Origin: Henriciella sp.
GTDB taxonomy: Bacteria > Pseudomonadota > Alphaproteobacteria > Caulobacterales > Hyphomonadaceae
Direction: 5' to 3'
Assembly (NCBI GenBank): GCA_013214545.1
Contig: JABSQB010000007.1
Coordinates: 1 to 64,000 of the forward strand
Length of the DNA: 64,000 bases
In this document: one piece after another, positions 33,316-42,666 of the stretch
Position numbering within the stretch: the stretch's first letter is position 1
How the letters are laid out: each line of letters begins with the position of its first letter
Position numbers and translations under genes: made by a program
The notes under the pieces: model-generated
What the model saw: only the letters and a program-made list of their open reading frames with translations
What the model was told of the DNA's origin: nothing
Databases searched by the model: none

Positions 33316-33906
33316 TCAGGCTGCAATCGCGTCGATGGCCGCTTCGCTCGCCGCGACCTTTTCCGGGCCACTCGCCATCAATTGATCCGCGCCAATAACC
33401 GTCACGTCATGAATGCCCAGAAAGCCGAGCACGTGACGCAGATATGGGGTGGCGAAGTCGATGCCCGACTCCAGCGCCGTGCCGCCCGAGGCGACCACGA
33501 GATAGGCTTTCTTGCCTTCAAGCAGCCCGACAGGACCTGTCTCTGTGTATTTAAACGTCTTGCGCGCCCGGGCCACCAAGTCGATCCAGGCCTTGAACGC
33601 GGCCGGAACACCGAAATTGTAGATCGGGACGCCGAGCACCAAAGTGTCAGCGGCCTCGAGCTCTGCGATCAGCGTATCAGAAAGCGCCAAGGTCTCGCGC
33701 TGCTCCGGAGAGCGGTCCTCGTCCGGGGTGAAGTTCGCGCCGACCCAGCTTTCGGTAATCAGTGGCAATGGCGACGTGCCGATGTCGCGAGAGATAATCT
33801 GCGTGTCAGAGCCGGCCAGGCGACCGACCAGACGCTGGCTGAGATCACGGGTCACCGAGCCTTCTGTACGCGCCGAAGCGTTGAGATGAAAAAGTGTGCG
33901 GGCCAT
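33316..33906 (-). CDS. azoR: FMN-dependent NADH:quinone oxidoreductase / azoreductase
   Basis: A 196-residue flavodoxin-like protein matching AzoR: the N-terminal LFHLNASARTEGSVTRDLSQRLV binds the FMN phosphate, and VPIYNFGVPAAFKAWIDLVARARKTFKYTETGPVGLLEGKKAYLVVASGG is diagnostic. These enzymes reduce quinones by two electrons and azo dyes in vitro, guarding against thiol-depleting quinones. The start at 33906 follows GGAGG by five bases; the ORF track start is further upstream. It lies within 2.5 kb of an HxlR regulator, a family known to control azoR in Bacillus. Confidence 0.93.
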   Translation of the reverse strand: MARTLFHLNASARTEGSVTRDLSQRLVGRLAGSDTQIISRDIGTSPLPLITESWVGANFTPDEDRSPEQRETLALSDTLIAELEAADTLVLGVPIYNFGVPAAFKAWIDLVARARKTFKYTETGPVGLLEGKKAYLVVASGGTALESGIDFATPYLRHVLGFLGIHDVTVIGADQLMASGPEKVAASEAAIDAIAA

Positions 33907-34001
33907 GTATGCCTCCAGTCTTGCAACACTGACGAGATGGAGGCGCGGCCCGCCCACGAACAGGGGCAGGCTTTGGCAAACAGTTATGCCAAAAGTGAAT
34001 A

Positions 34002-34595
34002 CTAAGGCGCGGCGGGGCCGTCCTGACCGATCATGGCGACGAATTGCGGAATGCCTTCTGTCGAAGGACGGTTCACATATCCCTCTTCCTTCTGCACGCC
34101 AGCGACTTCGCCATTCGCCTTGATATAGATGATCGCAGGATGCGGAATGCCATCAAAGCGGCTACCGGCGGTGACGTCTGTATTACGTAATCCGAACGCA
34201 TCAATCATCGCGGAGTCTGTGTCTGATAGCAGCGTGTAGGACAGAGCGTGGTCGTCGGCGAAATCAGACAGTGTGTCCGGGCTGTCATAGGTAATGACAT
34301 TCATGCTCCAGCCGGCGTCCGCGAGGTCGGCGGTCACTGTCTCCAGCTCCAGAGCCTGCGCCTTGCAATACGGACACCAGTCGAGCGACCGGCTGAACAC
34401 CAGCACGGCGCCGTTCGCGCCAGAAATTCCGGCAAAGTCGACCGCCTCGCCTGCAGCTGTCACGGCGGCAAATTCAGGGGCCAGAGTTCCGGCTTCGACA
34501 CAGACCATGTTGGTGGTGCCATCATCGGCCTGGTCAGCCATAGCGGCGGCGCCAGACAGGATTAGCACGGATGCGGTGAGCAAGGTACGGATCAT
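34002..34595 (-). CDS. Exported peroxiredoxin-like (redoxin) protein
   Basis: From the ATG at 34595 (GGGAGA five bases upstream) the 197-residue product starts with a signal peptide, MIRTLLTASVLILSGAAAMADQ, so it should be periplasmic. The mature part is an AhpC/TSA-type thioredoxin fold with LVFSRSLDWCPYCKAQALELE; the CPYC pair is more thioredoxin-like than a classic 1-Cys peroxiredoxin. Expected activity is thiol-dependent reduction of peroxides or disulfides. The ORF track's longer N-terminus (to 34874) overlaps the GNAT gene and is not used. Confidence 0.85.
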   Translation of the reverse strand: MIRTLLTASVLILSGAAAMADQADDGTTNMVCVEAGTLAPEFAAVTAAGEAVDFAGISGANGAVLVFSRSLDWCPYCKAQALELETVTADLADAGWSMNVITYDSPDTLSDFADDHALSYTLLSDTDSAMIDAFGLRNTDVTAGSRFDGIPHPAIIYIKANGEVAGVQKEEGYVNRPSTEGIPQFVAMIGQDGPAAP

Positions 34596-34680
34596 CAAAG
34601 TCTCTCCCATATGAGAACTGCACGGGCTCGGACTTAAATCGCTCGACGCTTGCTGAACAGGGCGCTCACAGGTCTGTGAT

Positions 34681-35220
34681 TCAGGTTTGATCTCTGGCGC
34701 GCCATTCGTCAGCCGTCTGGCCGTAGACATCCCACAGCATGCCCTCAAATGGCGGCGGCGTGGGCGCTTGGCGGAGGTAGCGGCTCCCCAACCGCTCAGC
34801 GACACGAATGGACGCCTCATTCTCGGGCAGGATGGTATGAATGATCTCTGTCCAGCCCAGCTGTTCAACGGCATAGGTCATCGCCGCGCTCGCCCCCTCG
34901 GTGGCATAGCCTTTGCCCCAGGCGGACCGCGCCAACCCCCAGCCAATTTCGGTTCCTGGCCAGCCATTTGGGCGCCAGGGGCCAAGTCGGCCAACCCAGT
35001 TTCCGGTCTCCTTTTCGATGATCGAGAACATCGAAAAGCCCTCAATCACCCAGGCGCCAGTCATTGCGCAGACTGACCGCCACGTCAGTTCAGGGCCCTG
35101 GACGCCGCCTATAAAACGCATGACGTCTTCATCCGCATGGAACTGAACCCAAGGCTCAAAATCCGCTCTTTGAGGCGGTCTCAGGATCAATCGCTCGGTT
35201 TCGAGGACGGGTGCTGTCAT
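34681..35220 (-). CDS. GNAT acetyltransferase (RimJ/RimL-like)
   Basis: A 179-residue Acetyltransf_3 protein with LETERLILRPPQRADFEPWVQFHAD at the N-terminus and GTEIGWGLARSAWGKGYATEGASAAMTYAVEQLGWTEIIHTILPENEASIRVAERLG, the acetyl-CoA loop and C-terminal signature of the family. Acceptor unknown. The first Met of the ORF track is a TTG; the ATG at 35220 has GGAGGG at eight bases. This SD is the 3' arm of the mdh terminator hairpin. Confidence 0.85.
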   Translation of the reverse strand: MTAPVLETERLILRPPQRADFEPWVQFHADEDVMRFIGGVQGPELTWRSVCAMTGAWVIEGFSMFSIIEKETGNWVGRLGPWRPNGWPGTEIGWGLARSAWGKGYATEGASAAMTYAVEQLGWTEIIHTILPENEASIRVAERLGSRYLRQAPTPPPFEGMLWDVYGQTADEWRARDQT

Positions 35221-35221
35221 C

Positions 35222-35258
35222 AAAAAAACCCTCCATTCGCCGAACGGAGGGTTTCTTT
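35222..35258 (-). terminator. Terminator of mdh overlapping the SD of the next gene
   Basis: On the minus strand AAACCCTCC pairs with GGAGGGTTT around a small loop, followed by a run of seven T. It ends the mdh transcript 19 bases after the stop. The right arm GGAGGG also serves as the ribosome-binding site for the GNAT start at 35220. Confidence 0.85.
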
Positions 35259-35277
35259 AATCGCTGTGCGGGTCAAG

Positions 35278-36249
<972 letters not shown>

Positions 36250-36375
36250 CTATCCTGAAAATAGATGTGTCTGGCGCCTCCCCTAGCCGAGCCAGACGCC
36301 GGGCGCAATGTAACCTTGGTCGCAGGTTGGAAATTTGGGCTGGATTTGATCGGCGAACTCAGCCAGTAGGACCGT

Positions 36376-36834
36376 ATGACCCCGCGCGCGCCACGATCCC
36401 CCGTCCCGCTTGAGATCTGTCACCTGGCCAAAGCCATAGAAGCGATTGGTGATCGCTGGACGCTGCTGATCCTGCGATCTTCACTGTTCGGGGTGCGCCG
36501 GTTCGATGATTATCAAAAGGAACTTGGTGTTCCGCGCACCGTGCTATCGGGGCGGCTCTCCAAGCTGGTCAAAGCCGGGGTGATGGCCAAGCAATCCTAC
36601 AAAGAAGAAGGCAAGCGCGCCCGTCCGGAATACGTGCTGACCGAAGCTGGCGAAGCCTTGCGGCCGGTTCTGATGGCGCTGACTCAATGGGGCGATGACT
36701 GGCTAAGCAAAGGTGCGACGCCGCCCATCAGCTTTACCCACGCCAAAAGCCGCCAGCGTGTGCGGCCAGGATTTGTTGATGAGGATGGGAAGGAAACAAC
36801 ACTCAGCGAGATGCGAATCTCGCTGCGGCGCTAG
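36376..36834 (+). CDS. HxlR-family winged-helix regulator
   Basis: A 152-residue regulator. VPLEICHLAKAIEAIGDRWTLLILRSSLFGVRRFDDYQKELGVPRTVLSGRLSKLVKAGVM is the classic HxlR/DUF24 DNA-binding domain with Cys near the N-terminus (EICHLAKA), the residue through which YodB-type sensors detect quinones and diamide. A 45-residue C-terminal tail is longer than in minimal family members. Its target may be the nearby azoR or quinone oxidoreductase genes, which is inference. It overlaps rcdA tail to tail by four bases. Confidence 0.9.
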   Translation: MTPRAPRSPVPLEICHLAKAIEAIGDRWTLLILRSSLFGVRRFDDYQKELGVPRTVLSGRLSKLVKAGVMAKQSYKEEGKRARPEYVLTEAGEALRPVLMALTQWGDDWLSKGATPPISFTHAKSRQRVRPGFVDEDGKETTLSEMRISLRR

Positions 36835-37376
36835 CGGACTTTGCCCCAAACCCGCAATGGATCGAAGGCGCCGGTTTCGGCGGCCTTTTGCAGCTGAGCG
36901 AGTTGCTCACCAACTGGACTCGGGCTCTCCATTACGCCTCCGCCATAGATTGCAGCGTCGAGACGGCAGATCCGCTCAAACAGATTTTCTGACCGCTCCA
37001 CCAGATCCAGAAACACATCCGGCAAGCCGCGGCCGCGCTGCGCTGTGGCATCGAGGGCCGGATCTTCGCGATTGATGCGATACTTGGACTGCATTGCGTC
37101 TTCAGAACGCATATCGCCATCGCGAACGGCTTTCTGCATGACCAGCCAGCTCGCAGCCTGCATCAGGCGCGTCGTCAGTTCCATGCTCCAGGCGGCATAG
37201 GTCAGGCCGGCCTCACGCGGCAAGCTGGAAGACAATTGGCGGCCCGGGCCATCCAGGTAAGAGGCGGTCTCTTCGACCAGCGCCATGCCATCGACAAACA
37301 CTTTTTCGAACACTTTTCCTTCGGTGAAGGACAAGTCAGTGACGTGTGTTGGCGGGGTTTTGGACTGTTCGGCCAT
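36831..37376 (-). CDS. rcdA: RcdA (DUF1465), adaptor for regulated proteolysis of CtrA
   Basis: The 181-residue helical protein matches DUF1465: FTEGKVFEKVFVDGMALVEETASYLDGPGR and YAAWSMELTTRLMQAASWLVMQKAV are characteristic. In Caulobacter, RcdA links CpdR-primed ClpXP with PopA and delivers CtrA and other substrates for cell-cycle-timed degradation. The tail ...FDPLRVWGKVR is disordered-looking, as in the Caulobacter protein, where it is needed for function. DUF1192 lies upstream on the same strand (66 bases), a common alphaproteobacterial pairing. Confidence 0.9.
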   Translation of the reverse strand: MAEQSKTPPTHVTDLSFTEGKVFEKVFVDGMALVEETASYLDGPGRQLSSSLPREAGLTYAAWSMELTTRLMQAASWLVMQKAVRDGDMRSEDAMQSKYRINREDPALDATAQRGRGLPDVFLDLVERSENLFERICRLDAAIYGGGVMESPSPVGEQLAQLQKAAETGAFDPLRVWGKVR

Positions 37377-37442
37377 GTATATTGCTGCTTCCAGAATAGA
37401 CAGAATTCAGGAGATTTTACCTCCGAGCTTCCTTAGAAGACC

Positions 37443-37619
37443 TTAATCCCCGCCTCCAAATAAGGCATCAGCTGCAGATTTATGCGATTGCTTCTTATTT
37501 AATTGCTCCTCGCAGGCGGCAATTTCAGCTTTCAGTTCTTCAATCCGTTCCTGCAATTCTTCAACTGACAGGCGTTCAAGATCGAGCTTCTTTTCCGGGA
37601 TCGGGTCATCTTCAAACAT
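37443..37619 (-). CDS. DUF1192 small coiled-coil protein
   Basis: This 58-residue gene is just below the ORF track cut-off. It reads MFEDDPIPEKKLDLERLSVEELQERIEELKAEIAACEEQL and ends ADALFGGGD, the DUF1192 family pattern: an acidic start, a leucine-rich coiled coil, and a C-terminal A-A-D-x-L/F-F motif. Function is unknown. It lies between rcdA (same strand) and the divergent quinone oxidoreductase, the same neighbourhood as in other Alphaproteobacteria. Confidence 0.92.
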   Translation of the reverse strand: MFEDDPIPEKKLDLERLSVEELQERIEELKAEIAACEEQLNKKQSHKSAADALFGGGD

Positions 37620-37689
37620 GCTCTGCCCTTTTCCAATTGGCTGCGCTGGTTCTATGTGGGGAGGAGAACAGAATTTTCAGGAGAGTCAA

Positions 37690-38673
37690 ATGGCGGAAAC
37701 GATGTGGGCTGTGGTGGTAGATGATGACGCGCCGCTCAAGCTGGCAGATGTCGAGAAACCAACCTGCGGCCCAAGCGATGTGCTCGTCGAGATTGTCACC
37801 GCCGGGCTGAACCGCGCCGATCTGGTCCAGCGCCGCGGCATGTATCCGCCGCCGCCCGGCGCCTCTGAGATCATGGGACTTGAATGCTCCGGTACAATTG
37901 TCGCGCTCAGTTCAGAGGTCTCCGGCTGGGCGGTCGGTGACCGGGTTTGCGGCCTGATGGCGGGCGGCGGCTATGCCGAGTTCGCCGTGGTCGATCAGGG
38001 CTCCCTGTTCAAAATACCTGACGGGATGAGTTTCGAGGAAGCCGGCGCTCTGCCAGAAGTGATGATGACGGTCTGGGCCAACATCTTCGACCGCTGCCAG
38101 TTTAAGGCCGGCGAGAGCCTTCTTATTCATGGCGGCACCAGCGGCATTGGTACGATGGCCATCCAGATGGCGAAACAGGCGGGCGCCGCAAAAATCATGA
38201 TCACTGCGGGCACTGCAGACAAATGCACCTATGCTGAAAAGCTCGGCGCTGACATTGCCATCAATTATCGCGAGCAGGACTTTGAAGCGATTGTCCGCGA
38301 TGCAGGCGGCGCGGATGTCATTCTCGACATGGTCGGCGGGGATTATGTTCAAAAGAACATCTCAGCAGCCAAGATTGGCGGGCGGATCGTCAACATTGCC
38401 TATATGCAGGGACCGCAGGTGCAGCTCAATCTGATGCCGCTCATGCTGAAACGATTGGTGCTGACCGGCACCACGCTGCGGGCCCGGCCAAATGACGACA
38501 AGCAGCGCATCCGCGATGCGATCCTGGCTGATTTCTGGCCGGCCGTTCTGTCCGGCGATATCAAGCCGATCATCGATACGGTCTATCCGTTCGATCAGGC
38601 TGAGCAGGCCCAGGCGCATATGGCCAAGGGCGGCCATATTGGCAAGATCCTGCTCTCGCGACAGCAGAGTTAG
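37690..38673 (+). CDS. NAD(P)H:quinone oxidoreductase (PIG3-like, zinc-independent MDR family)
   Basis: A 327-residue medium-chain dehydrogenase/reductase. LVEIVTAGLNRADLVQRRGMYPPPPGASEIMGLECSG is the family signature, the NADPH-binding motif is LIHGGTSGIGTMAIQMAKQAGA, and no structural zinc cysteines are present, as expected for quinone reductases of the PIG3/TIGR02824 group. The ATG at 37690 follows AGGAGAG; the upstream ORF start overlaps DUF1192. Probable role is one- or two-electron reduction of quinones or enones in the cytosol. Confidence 0.9.
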   Translation: MAETMWAVVVDDDAPLKLADVEKPTCGPSDVLVEIVTAGLNRADLVQRRGMYPPPPGASEIMGLECSGTIVALSSEVSGWAVGDRVCGLMAGGGYAEFAVVDQGSLFKIPDGMSFEEAGALPEVMMTVWANIFDRCQFKAGESLLIHGGTSGIGTMAIQMAKQAGAAKIMITAGTADKCTYAEKLGADIAINYREQDFEAIVRDAGGADVILDMVGGDYVQKNISAAKIGGRIVNIAYMQGPQVQLNLMPLMLKRLVLTGTTLRARPNDDKQRIRDAILADFWPAVLSGDIKPIIDTVYPFDQAEQAQAHMAKGGHIGKILLSRQQS

Positions 38674-38726
38674 GCTTTCAATCTTCTTCGGCCCAAGGTA
38701 TAGTCACCGGGTTAGGTAATTTCATG

Positions 38727-38791
38727 CCAGAAACCTGACCGCCCGAGACCCCAGTCTCGGGCGGCTGCATTTCTGGCCTTTGGTCCAAAGG
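38727..38791 (+). promoter_or_regulatory. Long hairpin and short palindrome in the trcR leader
   Basis: CCGCCCGAGAC pairs perfectly with GTCTCGGGCGG over a CCCA loop, and CCAGAAA/TTTCTGG extends the structure across a small internal loop (38727-38776). Directly after it comes CCTTTGGTCCAAAGG, a palindrome whose right half contains part of the trcR SD (AAAGGAG). No U-tract follows, so this is not an ordinary terminator; it may shape trcR expression. Confidence 0.45.
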
Positions 38792-38799
38792 AGTCTCCC

Positions 38800-39501
38800 A
38801 TGGCCGATATTTTGATGCCCAAGGCAACCGCGGTCTGGTTGATCGATAATACAACGCTGACTTTCGATCAGATTGCAGACCTGTGCGGCCTGCACCACCT
38901 GGAAGTCAAAGGCATTGCCGACGGCGATGTCGCCGAGAACATGCGCGGCGTGGACCCAATCTCCGGCGGCGAGCTGACGCGTGAAGAGATTCAGAAAGGT
39001 GAAGACGATCCGGACTATCGCCTGAAAACTGCGCCGTCCAAGATCGCTCACATTCCGCAGCCAAAGCGCAAAGGCGCGCGCTACACACCTGTTGCCCGCC
39101 GCGGAGACAAGCCGGACGCAATTGCCTGGTTCATTCGCAACCACCCGGAAGTGACTGATCCACAAATCTCCAAACTGATCGGCACGACCAAGGCAACGAT
39201 CACCAATGTCCGCGACAAGACACATTGGAACAGCCAGAACATCAAGCCGGTGGACCCGGTGACGCTCGGCCTGTGTTCGCAGATTGAGCTTGATGAAGTC
39301 ATCGCCAAGGCTTCCAGCCGCCGTCGCAAGATGGACGCTGAAAAAGCGGCGCAGGAAGAAGGACCGGGCCTCGCACCAGCAGACGCAGTGGAACAGGCCG
39401 ACACACCGGCAGACCCGTTTGCGGCACCTGAAACGCCTGCACCCGAAAGCGATGCGAGCGAGCCATCTCTCGACGACGTGTTCAGCGCCTTTAAAAACTA
39501 G
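38800..39501 (+). CDS. trcR: TrcR (DUF1013), RNA-polymerase-associated cell-cycle regulator
   Basis: The 233-residue protein matches DUF1013: MADILMPKATAVWLIDNTTLTFDQIADLCGLHHLEVKGIADGDVAENMRGVDP at the N-terminus and DPQISKLIGTTKATITNVRDKTHWNSQNIKPVDPVTLGLCSQIELD in the middle, which looks like two helix-turn-helix elements. The Caulobacter protein TrcR tracks with RNA polymerase and influences cell-cycle genes. The C-terminal 60 residues are acidic, proline-rich and probably disordered, ending in SLDDVFSAFKN. AAAGGAG precedes the ATG. Confidence 0.9.
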   Translation: MADILMPKATAVWLIDNTTLTFDQIADLCGLHHLEVKGIADGDVAENMRGVDPISGGELTREEIQKGEDDPDYRLKTAPSKIAHIPQPKRKGARYTPVARRGDKPDAIAWFIRNHPEVTDPQISKLIGTTKATITNVRDKTHWNSQNIKPVDPVTLGLCSQIELDEVIAKASSRRRKMDAEKAAQEEGPGLAPADAVEQADTPADPFAAPETPAPESDASEPSLDDVFSAFKN

Positions 39502-39581
39502 ACCCGCGCACACTGCACGCCTGATCTCAATTCTCGTTCCGTCTGCGTCCGATCCGCAGCGGCCACGTATGGGGAAGCCTT

Positions 39582-40526
39582 ATGGGCCGACAAAGAAAAC
39601 GCAAAGGCGATCCAGTCCATGGCTGGCTCGCCGTCGACAAGCCCGTCGATGTTTCCTCGACCCGTGTCGTGGGGATTCTGAAGCGGCTTTATAATGCGCA
39701 AAAGGCCGGGCACGGCGGCACGCTCGATCCGCTGGCGGATGGTATCTTGCCGATTGCTTTTGGCGAAGCGACCAAGACCGCGCAATGGGCCATGGATTGC
39801 GACAAGGAATATGTCTTCACCATTGAGTGGGGCAACTCGACCGCCAGTCAGGACAAGGAAGGCGAGGTGGTCGCCACGTCTGATGTCCGCCCGACCCGCG
39901 AGCAGATTGAAGCCGCGCTTCCGGACTTCATTGGCGACATTCAGCAAGTCCCGCCAAAATACTCCGCGATCAAGGTCGATGGCGAGCGCGCCTATGATCT
40001 CGCACGCGATGGCGAAGCGTTTGAAATCCCATCGCGTGAAGTCACGGTGTACGAAGCCGAGCTTGTGAACATGGCCGACGCGGATCACGCCACCTTCCGC
40101 GTGGTTTCGGGCAAAGGGTTCTATATCCGCGCCCTGGCTCGCGACCTGGCGATCGCACTCGGCGCAGAAGGTCATGTCAGTCAGCTGCGTCGCACCCGTG
40201 TCGGCGCTATGGACGCGAGCAATTCTATCACCCTCGCCGCGCTGGAGAACTTAGCCGAAGATAAGGACGCCCTGCTCGGCAAGCTATTGCCGCTGGAAAC
40301 CGTCCTGGATGACGTGCCGCAAATCGAGATCGATGCCAGCGATGCGGCGGCTTTGAAACAGGGCCGCGAGATCGTTCTGCTGCCACACCTGGTAGAGCAA
40401 TGGCGCAGCGATGCGGAGCGGTTTGATTCGGACCGATTGGCGCTTACCCAGAATGACAGCAAAGCGGTCGCCCTCGGCGAAGTGCGCGCTGGCCGGTTCC
40501 AACCCAAGAAAGTGTTTCAACTCTAG
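39582..40526 (+). CDS. truB: tRNA pseudouridine-55 synthase TruB
   Basis: TruB converts U55 in the T-loop of tRNAs to pseudouridine. The 314-residue protein has GWLAVDKPVDVSSTRVVGILKR, the catalytic aspartate in KAGHGGTLDPLADGILPIAFGEATK, VPPKYSAIKVDGERAYDLARDGE and FYIRALARDLAIALG, all in family order. A C-terminal PUA-like region is present. GGGGAAG precedes the ATG. In many alphaproteobacteria truB lies between rbfA and rpsO; here neither neighbour is present. Confidence 0.96.
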   Translation: MGRQRKRKGDPVHGWLAVDKPVDVSSTRVVGILKRLYNAQKAGHGGTLDPLADGILPIAFGEATKTAQWAMDCDKEYVFTIEWGNSTASQDKEGEVVATSDVRPTREQIEAALPDFIGDIQQVPPKYSAIKVDGERAYDLARDGEAFEIPSREVTVYEAELVNMADADHATFRVVSGKGFYIRALARDLAIALGAEGHVSQLRRTRVGAMDASNSITLAALENLAEDKDALLGKLLPLETVLDDVPQIEIDASDAAALKQGREIVLLPHLVEQWRSDAERFDSDRLALTQNDSKAVALGEVRAGRFQPKKVFQL

Positions 40527-40617
40527 CCATTAGTGCCCGGTCAGGCTTGACCCGGCGGAACAAAACTTGCACCTGTCCCGCAATTCTCAGGGGCGCGAGT
40601 AATCAAGAGGTAGTTTC

Positions 40618-41922
40618 ATGCGTGTTGCAATGATTGGTACAGGCTATGTGGGCCTGGTCAGCGGAGCCTGTTTTGCGGATTTTGGCCATGTCGTCACCTG
40701 TGTCGACAAGGATGCCAGCAAGATTGATCGCCTGCACAAGAACATCATGCCGATCTATGAGCCTGGCCTCGATGCTCTGGTCGAAAAGAATGTTCGTGAG
40801 GAGCGACTGTTCTTCACCACGGAAGCGAAGGAAGCCATCGCGGACGCCGACGCTGTCTTCATCGCCGTTGGCACGCCTTCGCGGCGCGGCGACGGTCATG
40901 CTGACCTGTCTTATGTTTATGCCGCCGCTGAAGAGATCGCCGAGCTGATGGACGGCTTCACCATGGTTGTGACCAAGTCGACGGTCCCGGTAGGCACCGG
41001 AGACGAAGTCGAGGAGATCATCCGCAAGAAGCGCCCCGATGCAGATTTTGCTGTCGTCTCAAACCCGGAATTCCTGCGTGAAGGCGCCGCGATCAAGGAC
41101 TTCAAAATTCCTGACCGCGTTGTGGTTGGCACCGATAGCGAGCGCGCGCGCGAACTGATGCGCGAACTATATCGTCCGCTCTTCCTGAACGAGACGCCGA
41201 TCCTGTTCACCGCGCGCCGGACGTCTGAGCTGATCAAATATGCCGCCAACGCCTTCCTGGCGGTGAAGATTACCTTCATCAACGAAATGGCCGACCTCTG
41301 CGAAGCCGTGGGCGCCAATGTTCAGGAAGTCTCGCGTGGTATCGGTCTTGATGGACGGATCGGCAGTAAGTTCCTGAATGCGGGCCCTGGCTATGGCGGC
41401 TCATGCTTCCCGAAAGACACGCTAGCCCTGACCAAGACCGCCAATGATCATGACTCGCCGGTGCGCATCGTCGACACGGTGGTTGAGGTCAATGCTTCGC
41501 GCAAGAAAGCCATGGCGAGCAAAGTGATCAAGGCGATGGGCGGCGATGTGTCTGGCAAGACCATTGGCGTGCTGGGCCTCGCGTTCAAGCAGAACACAGA
41601 CGATATGCGCGACGCTCCGAGCCTGGATATCGTTCCGGCACTGATCGAGGCTGGCGCGACGATCAGGGCCTTCGACCCGGAAGCCATGGAAGAAGCTGAA
41701 AAGCTGATGGACGGCCTCAACTATGCTGAGAATGCCTATGAAGCGGTAGATGGCGCCGATGCGATGATCATCCTAACCGAGTGGGATCAGTTCCGGGCGC
41801 TGGATCTTGAGCGAATCAAGGCATCTCTGAAAAGCGACATCGTCGTCGACTTGCGCAACATTTACAGCCCGGAAGACATGGCCAAACGCGGATTTGAGTA
41901 CACGTCCATCGGACGGCCATAA
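40618..41922 (+). CDS. ugd: UDP-glucose 6-dehydrogenase
   Basis: The 434-residue enzyme oxidises UDP-glucose twice to UDP-glucuronate, used in polysaccharide or glycolipid synthesis. It has the NAD-binding start MRVAMIGTGYVGLVSGACFADFGH, STVPVGTGDEVEE, the SNPEFLREGAAIKDF segment, KYAANAFLAVKITFINE and the catalytic cysteine in GPGYGGSCFPKDTLAL. Start MRVAMIGTG at 40618 follows AAGAGG. The nearest possible user in the window is the GT4 glycosyltransferase at 51.4 kb, but a link is speculative. Confidence 0.96.
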   Translation: MRVAMIGTGYVGLVSGACFADFGHVVTCVDKDASKIDRLHKNIMPIYEPGLDALVEKNVREERLFFTTEAKEAIADADAVFIAVGTPSRRGDGHADLSYVYAAAEEIAELMDGFTMVVTKSTVPVGTGDEVEEIIRKKRPDADFAVVSNPEFLREGAAIKDFKIPDRVVVGTDSERARELMRELYRPLFLNETPILFTARRTSELIKYAANAFLAVKITFINEMADLCEAVGANVQEVSRGIGLDGRIGSKFLNAGPGYGGSCFPKDTLALTKTANDHDSPVRIVDTVVEVNASRKKAMASKVIKAMGGDVSGKTIGVLGLAFKQNTDDMRDAPSLDIVPALIEAGATIRAFDPEAMEEAEKLMDGLNYAENAYEAVDGADAMIILTEWDQFRALDLERIKASLKSDIVVDLRNIYSPEDMAKRGFEYTSIGRP

Positions 41923-41952
41923 CCACCCACAACACTCACTGGAGCCTCAGCC

Positions 41953-42603
41953 ATGAAATTCTTTGTCGACACAGCCGACACAACAGAAATCAAGGAGCTG
42001 GCGGCGACCGGACTGATTGATGGCGTCACCACCAATCCTTCTCTGATCACCAAGTCAGGCCGGGATTTCAAGGAAGTCATCGCTGAGATTTGCGATCTGA
42101 CCGACGGTCATGTCAGCGCCGAAGTGGTTGCCACGGAATGGGAAGCCATGGTCGCCGAGGGCAAGAAGCTTCAGGCCATCGCCCCCAATGTGGCGGTCAA
42201 ACTTCCGCTTACGATGGATGGCCTGCGCGCGTGTCGCGAACTCGCAGATATGGGTACGGCGGTTAATGTCACGCTGTGCTTCTCTGCTAACCAGGCCCTG
42301 CTCGCCGCAAAAGCTGGTGCCGCTTATATCTCGCCTTTCATTGGCCGCCTCGATGATGTGAACATTGATGGCATGGAGCTGATTGAGGACATTCGCCTGA
42401 TCTATGACAATTACATGTTTGAGACGGAAATCCTCGCCGCGTCCATCCGAAGCGCCAATCATGTGAAACTCTCAGCGCTGGCGGGCGCCGATGTCGCGAC
42501 CGTACCGCCAAATGTGCTCAAAGGCCTCGCCAATCACCCGCTGACCGACAAAGGCCTCGCGGCCTTCCTGGCGGACGCCGAAAAGGGCGGAGTAAAAGTC
42601 TAA
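41953..42603 (+). CDS. fsa: Fructose-6-phosphate aldolase / small transaldolase (TalC/FSA family)
   Basis: A 216-residue single-domain transaldolase-family protein. [32 protein letters not shown] is diagnostic, and the Schiff-base lysine is in [15 protein letters not shown]. Members of this small family (about 215-220 residues) act as either transaldolase or fructose-6-phosphate aldolase; in a genome lacking a large transaldolase this would be the pentose-phosphate enzyme. GGAG precedes the ATG. It is 30 bases from ugd, followed by a terminator. Confidence 0.92.
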   Translation: MKFFVDTADTTEIKELAATGLIDGVTTNPSLITKSGRDFKEVIAEICDLTDGHVSAEVVATEWEAMVAEGKKLQAIAPNVAVKLPLTMDGLRACRELADMGTAVNVTLCFSANQALLAAKAGAAYISPFIGRLDDVNIDGMELIEDIRLIYDNYMFETEILAASIRSANHVKLSALAGADVATVPPNVLKGLANHPLTDKGLAAFLADAEKGGVKV

Positions 42604-42630
42604 GACAGTTTCAGGTCACCAAGACAGATT

Positions 42631-42662
42631 CGGCCGCGAGCTAAGCTCGCGGCCGTTTTCGT
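42631..42662 (+). terminator. Rho-independent terminator after fsa
   Basis: An 11-bp stem CGGCCGCGAGC/GCTCGCGGCCG with a three-base TAA loop is followed by TTTTCGTT. It lies between two convergent genes and is close to the end of the M17 peptidase gene. Confidence 0.88.
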
Positions 42663-42666
42663 TGGC

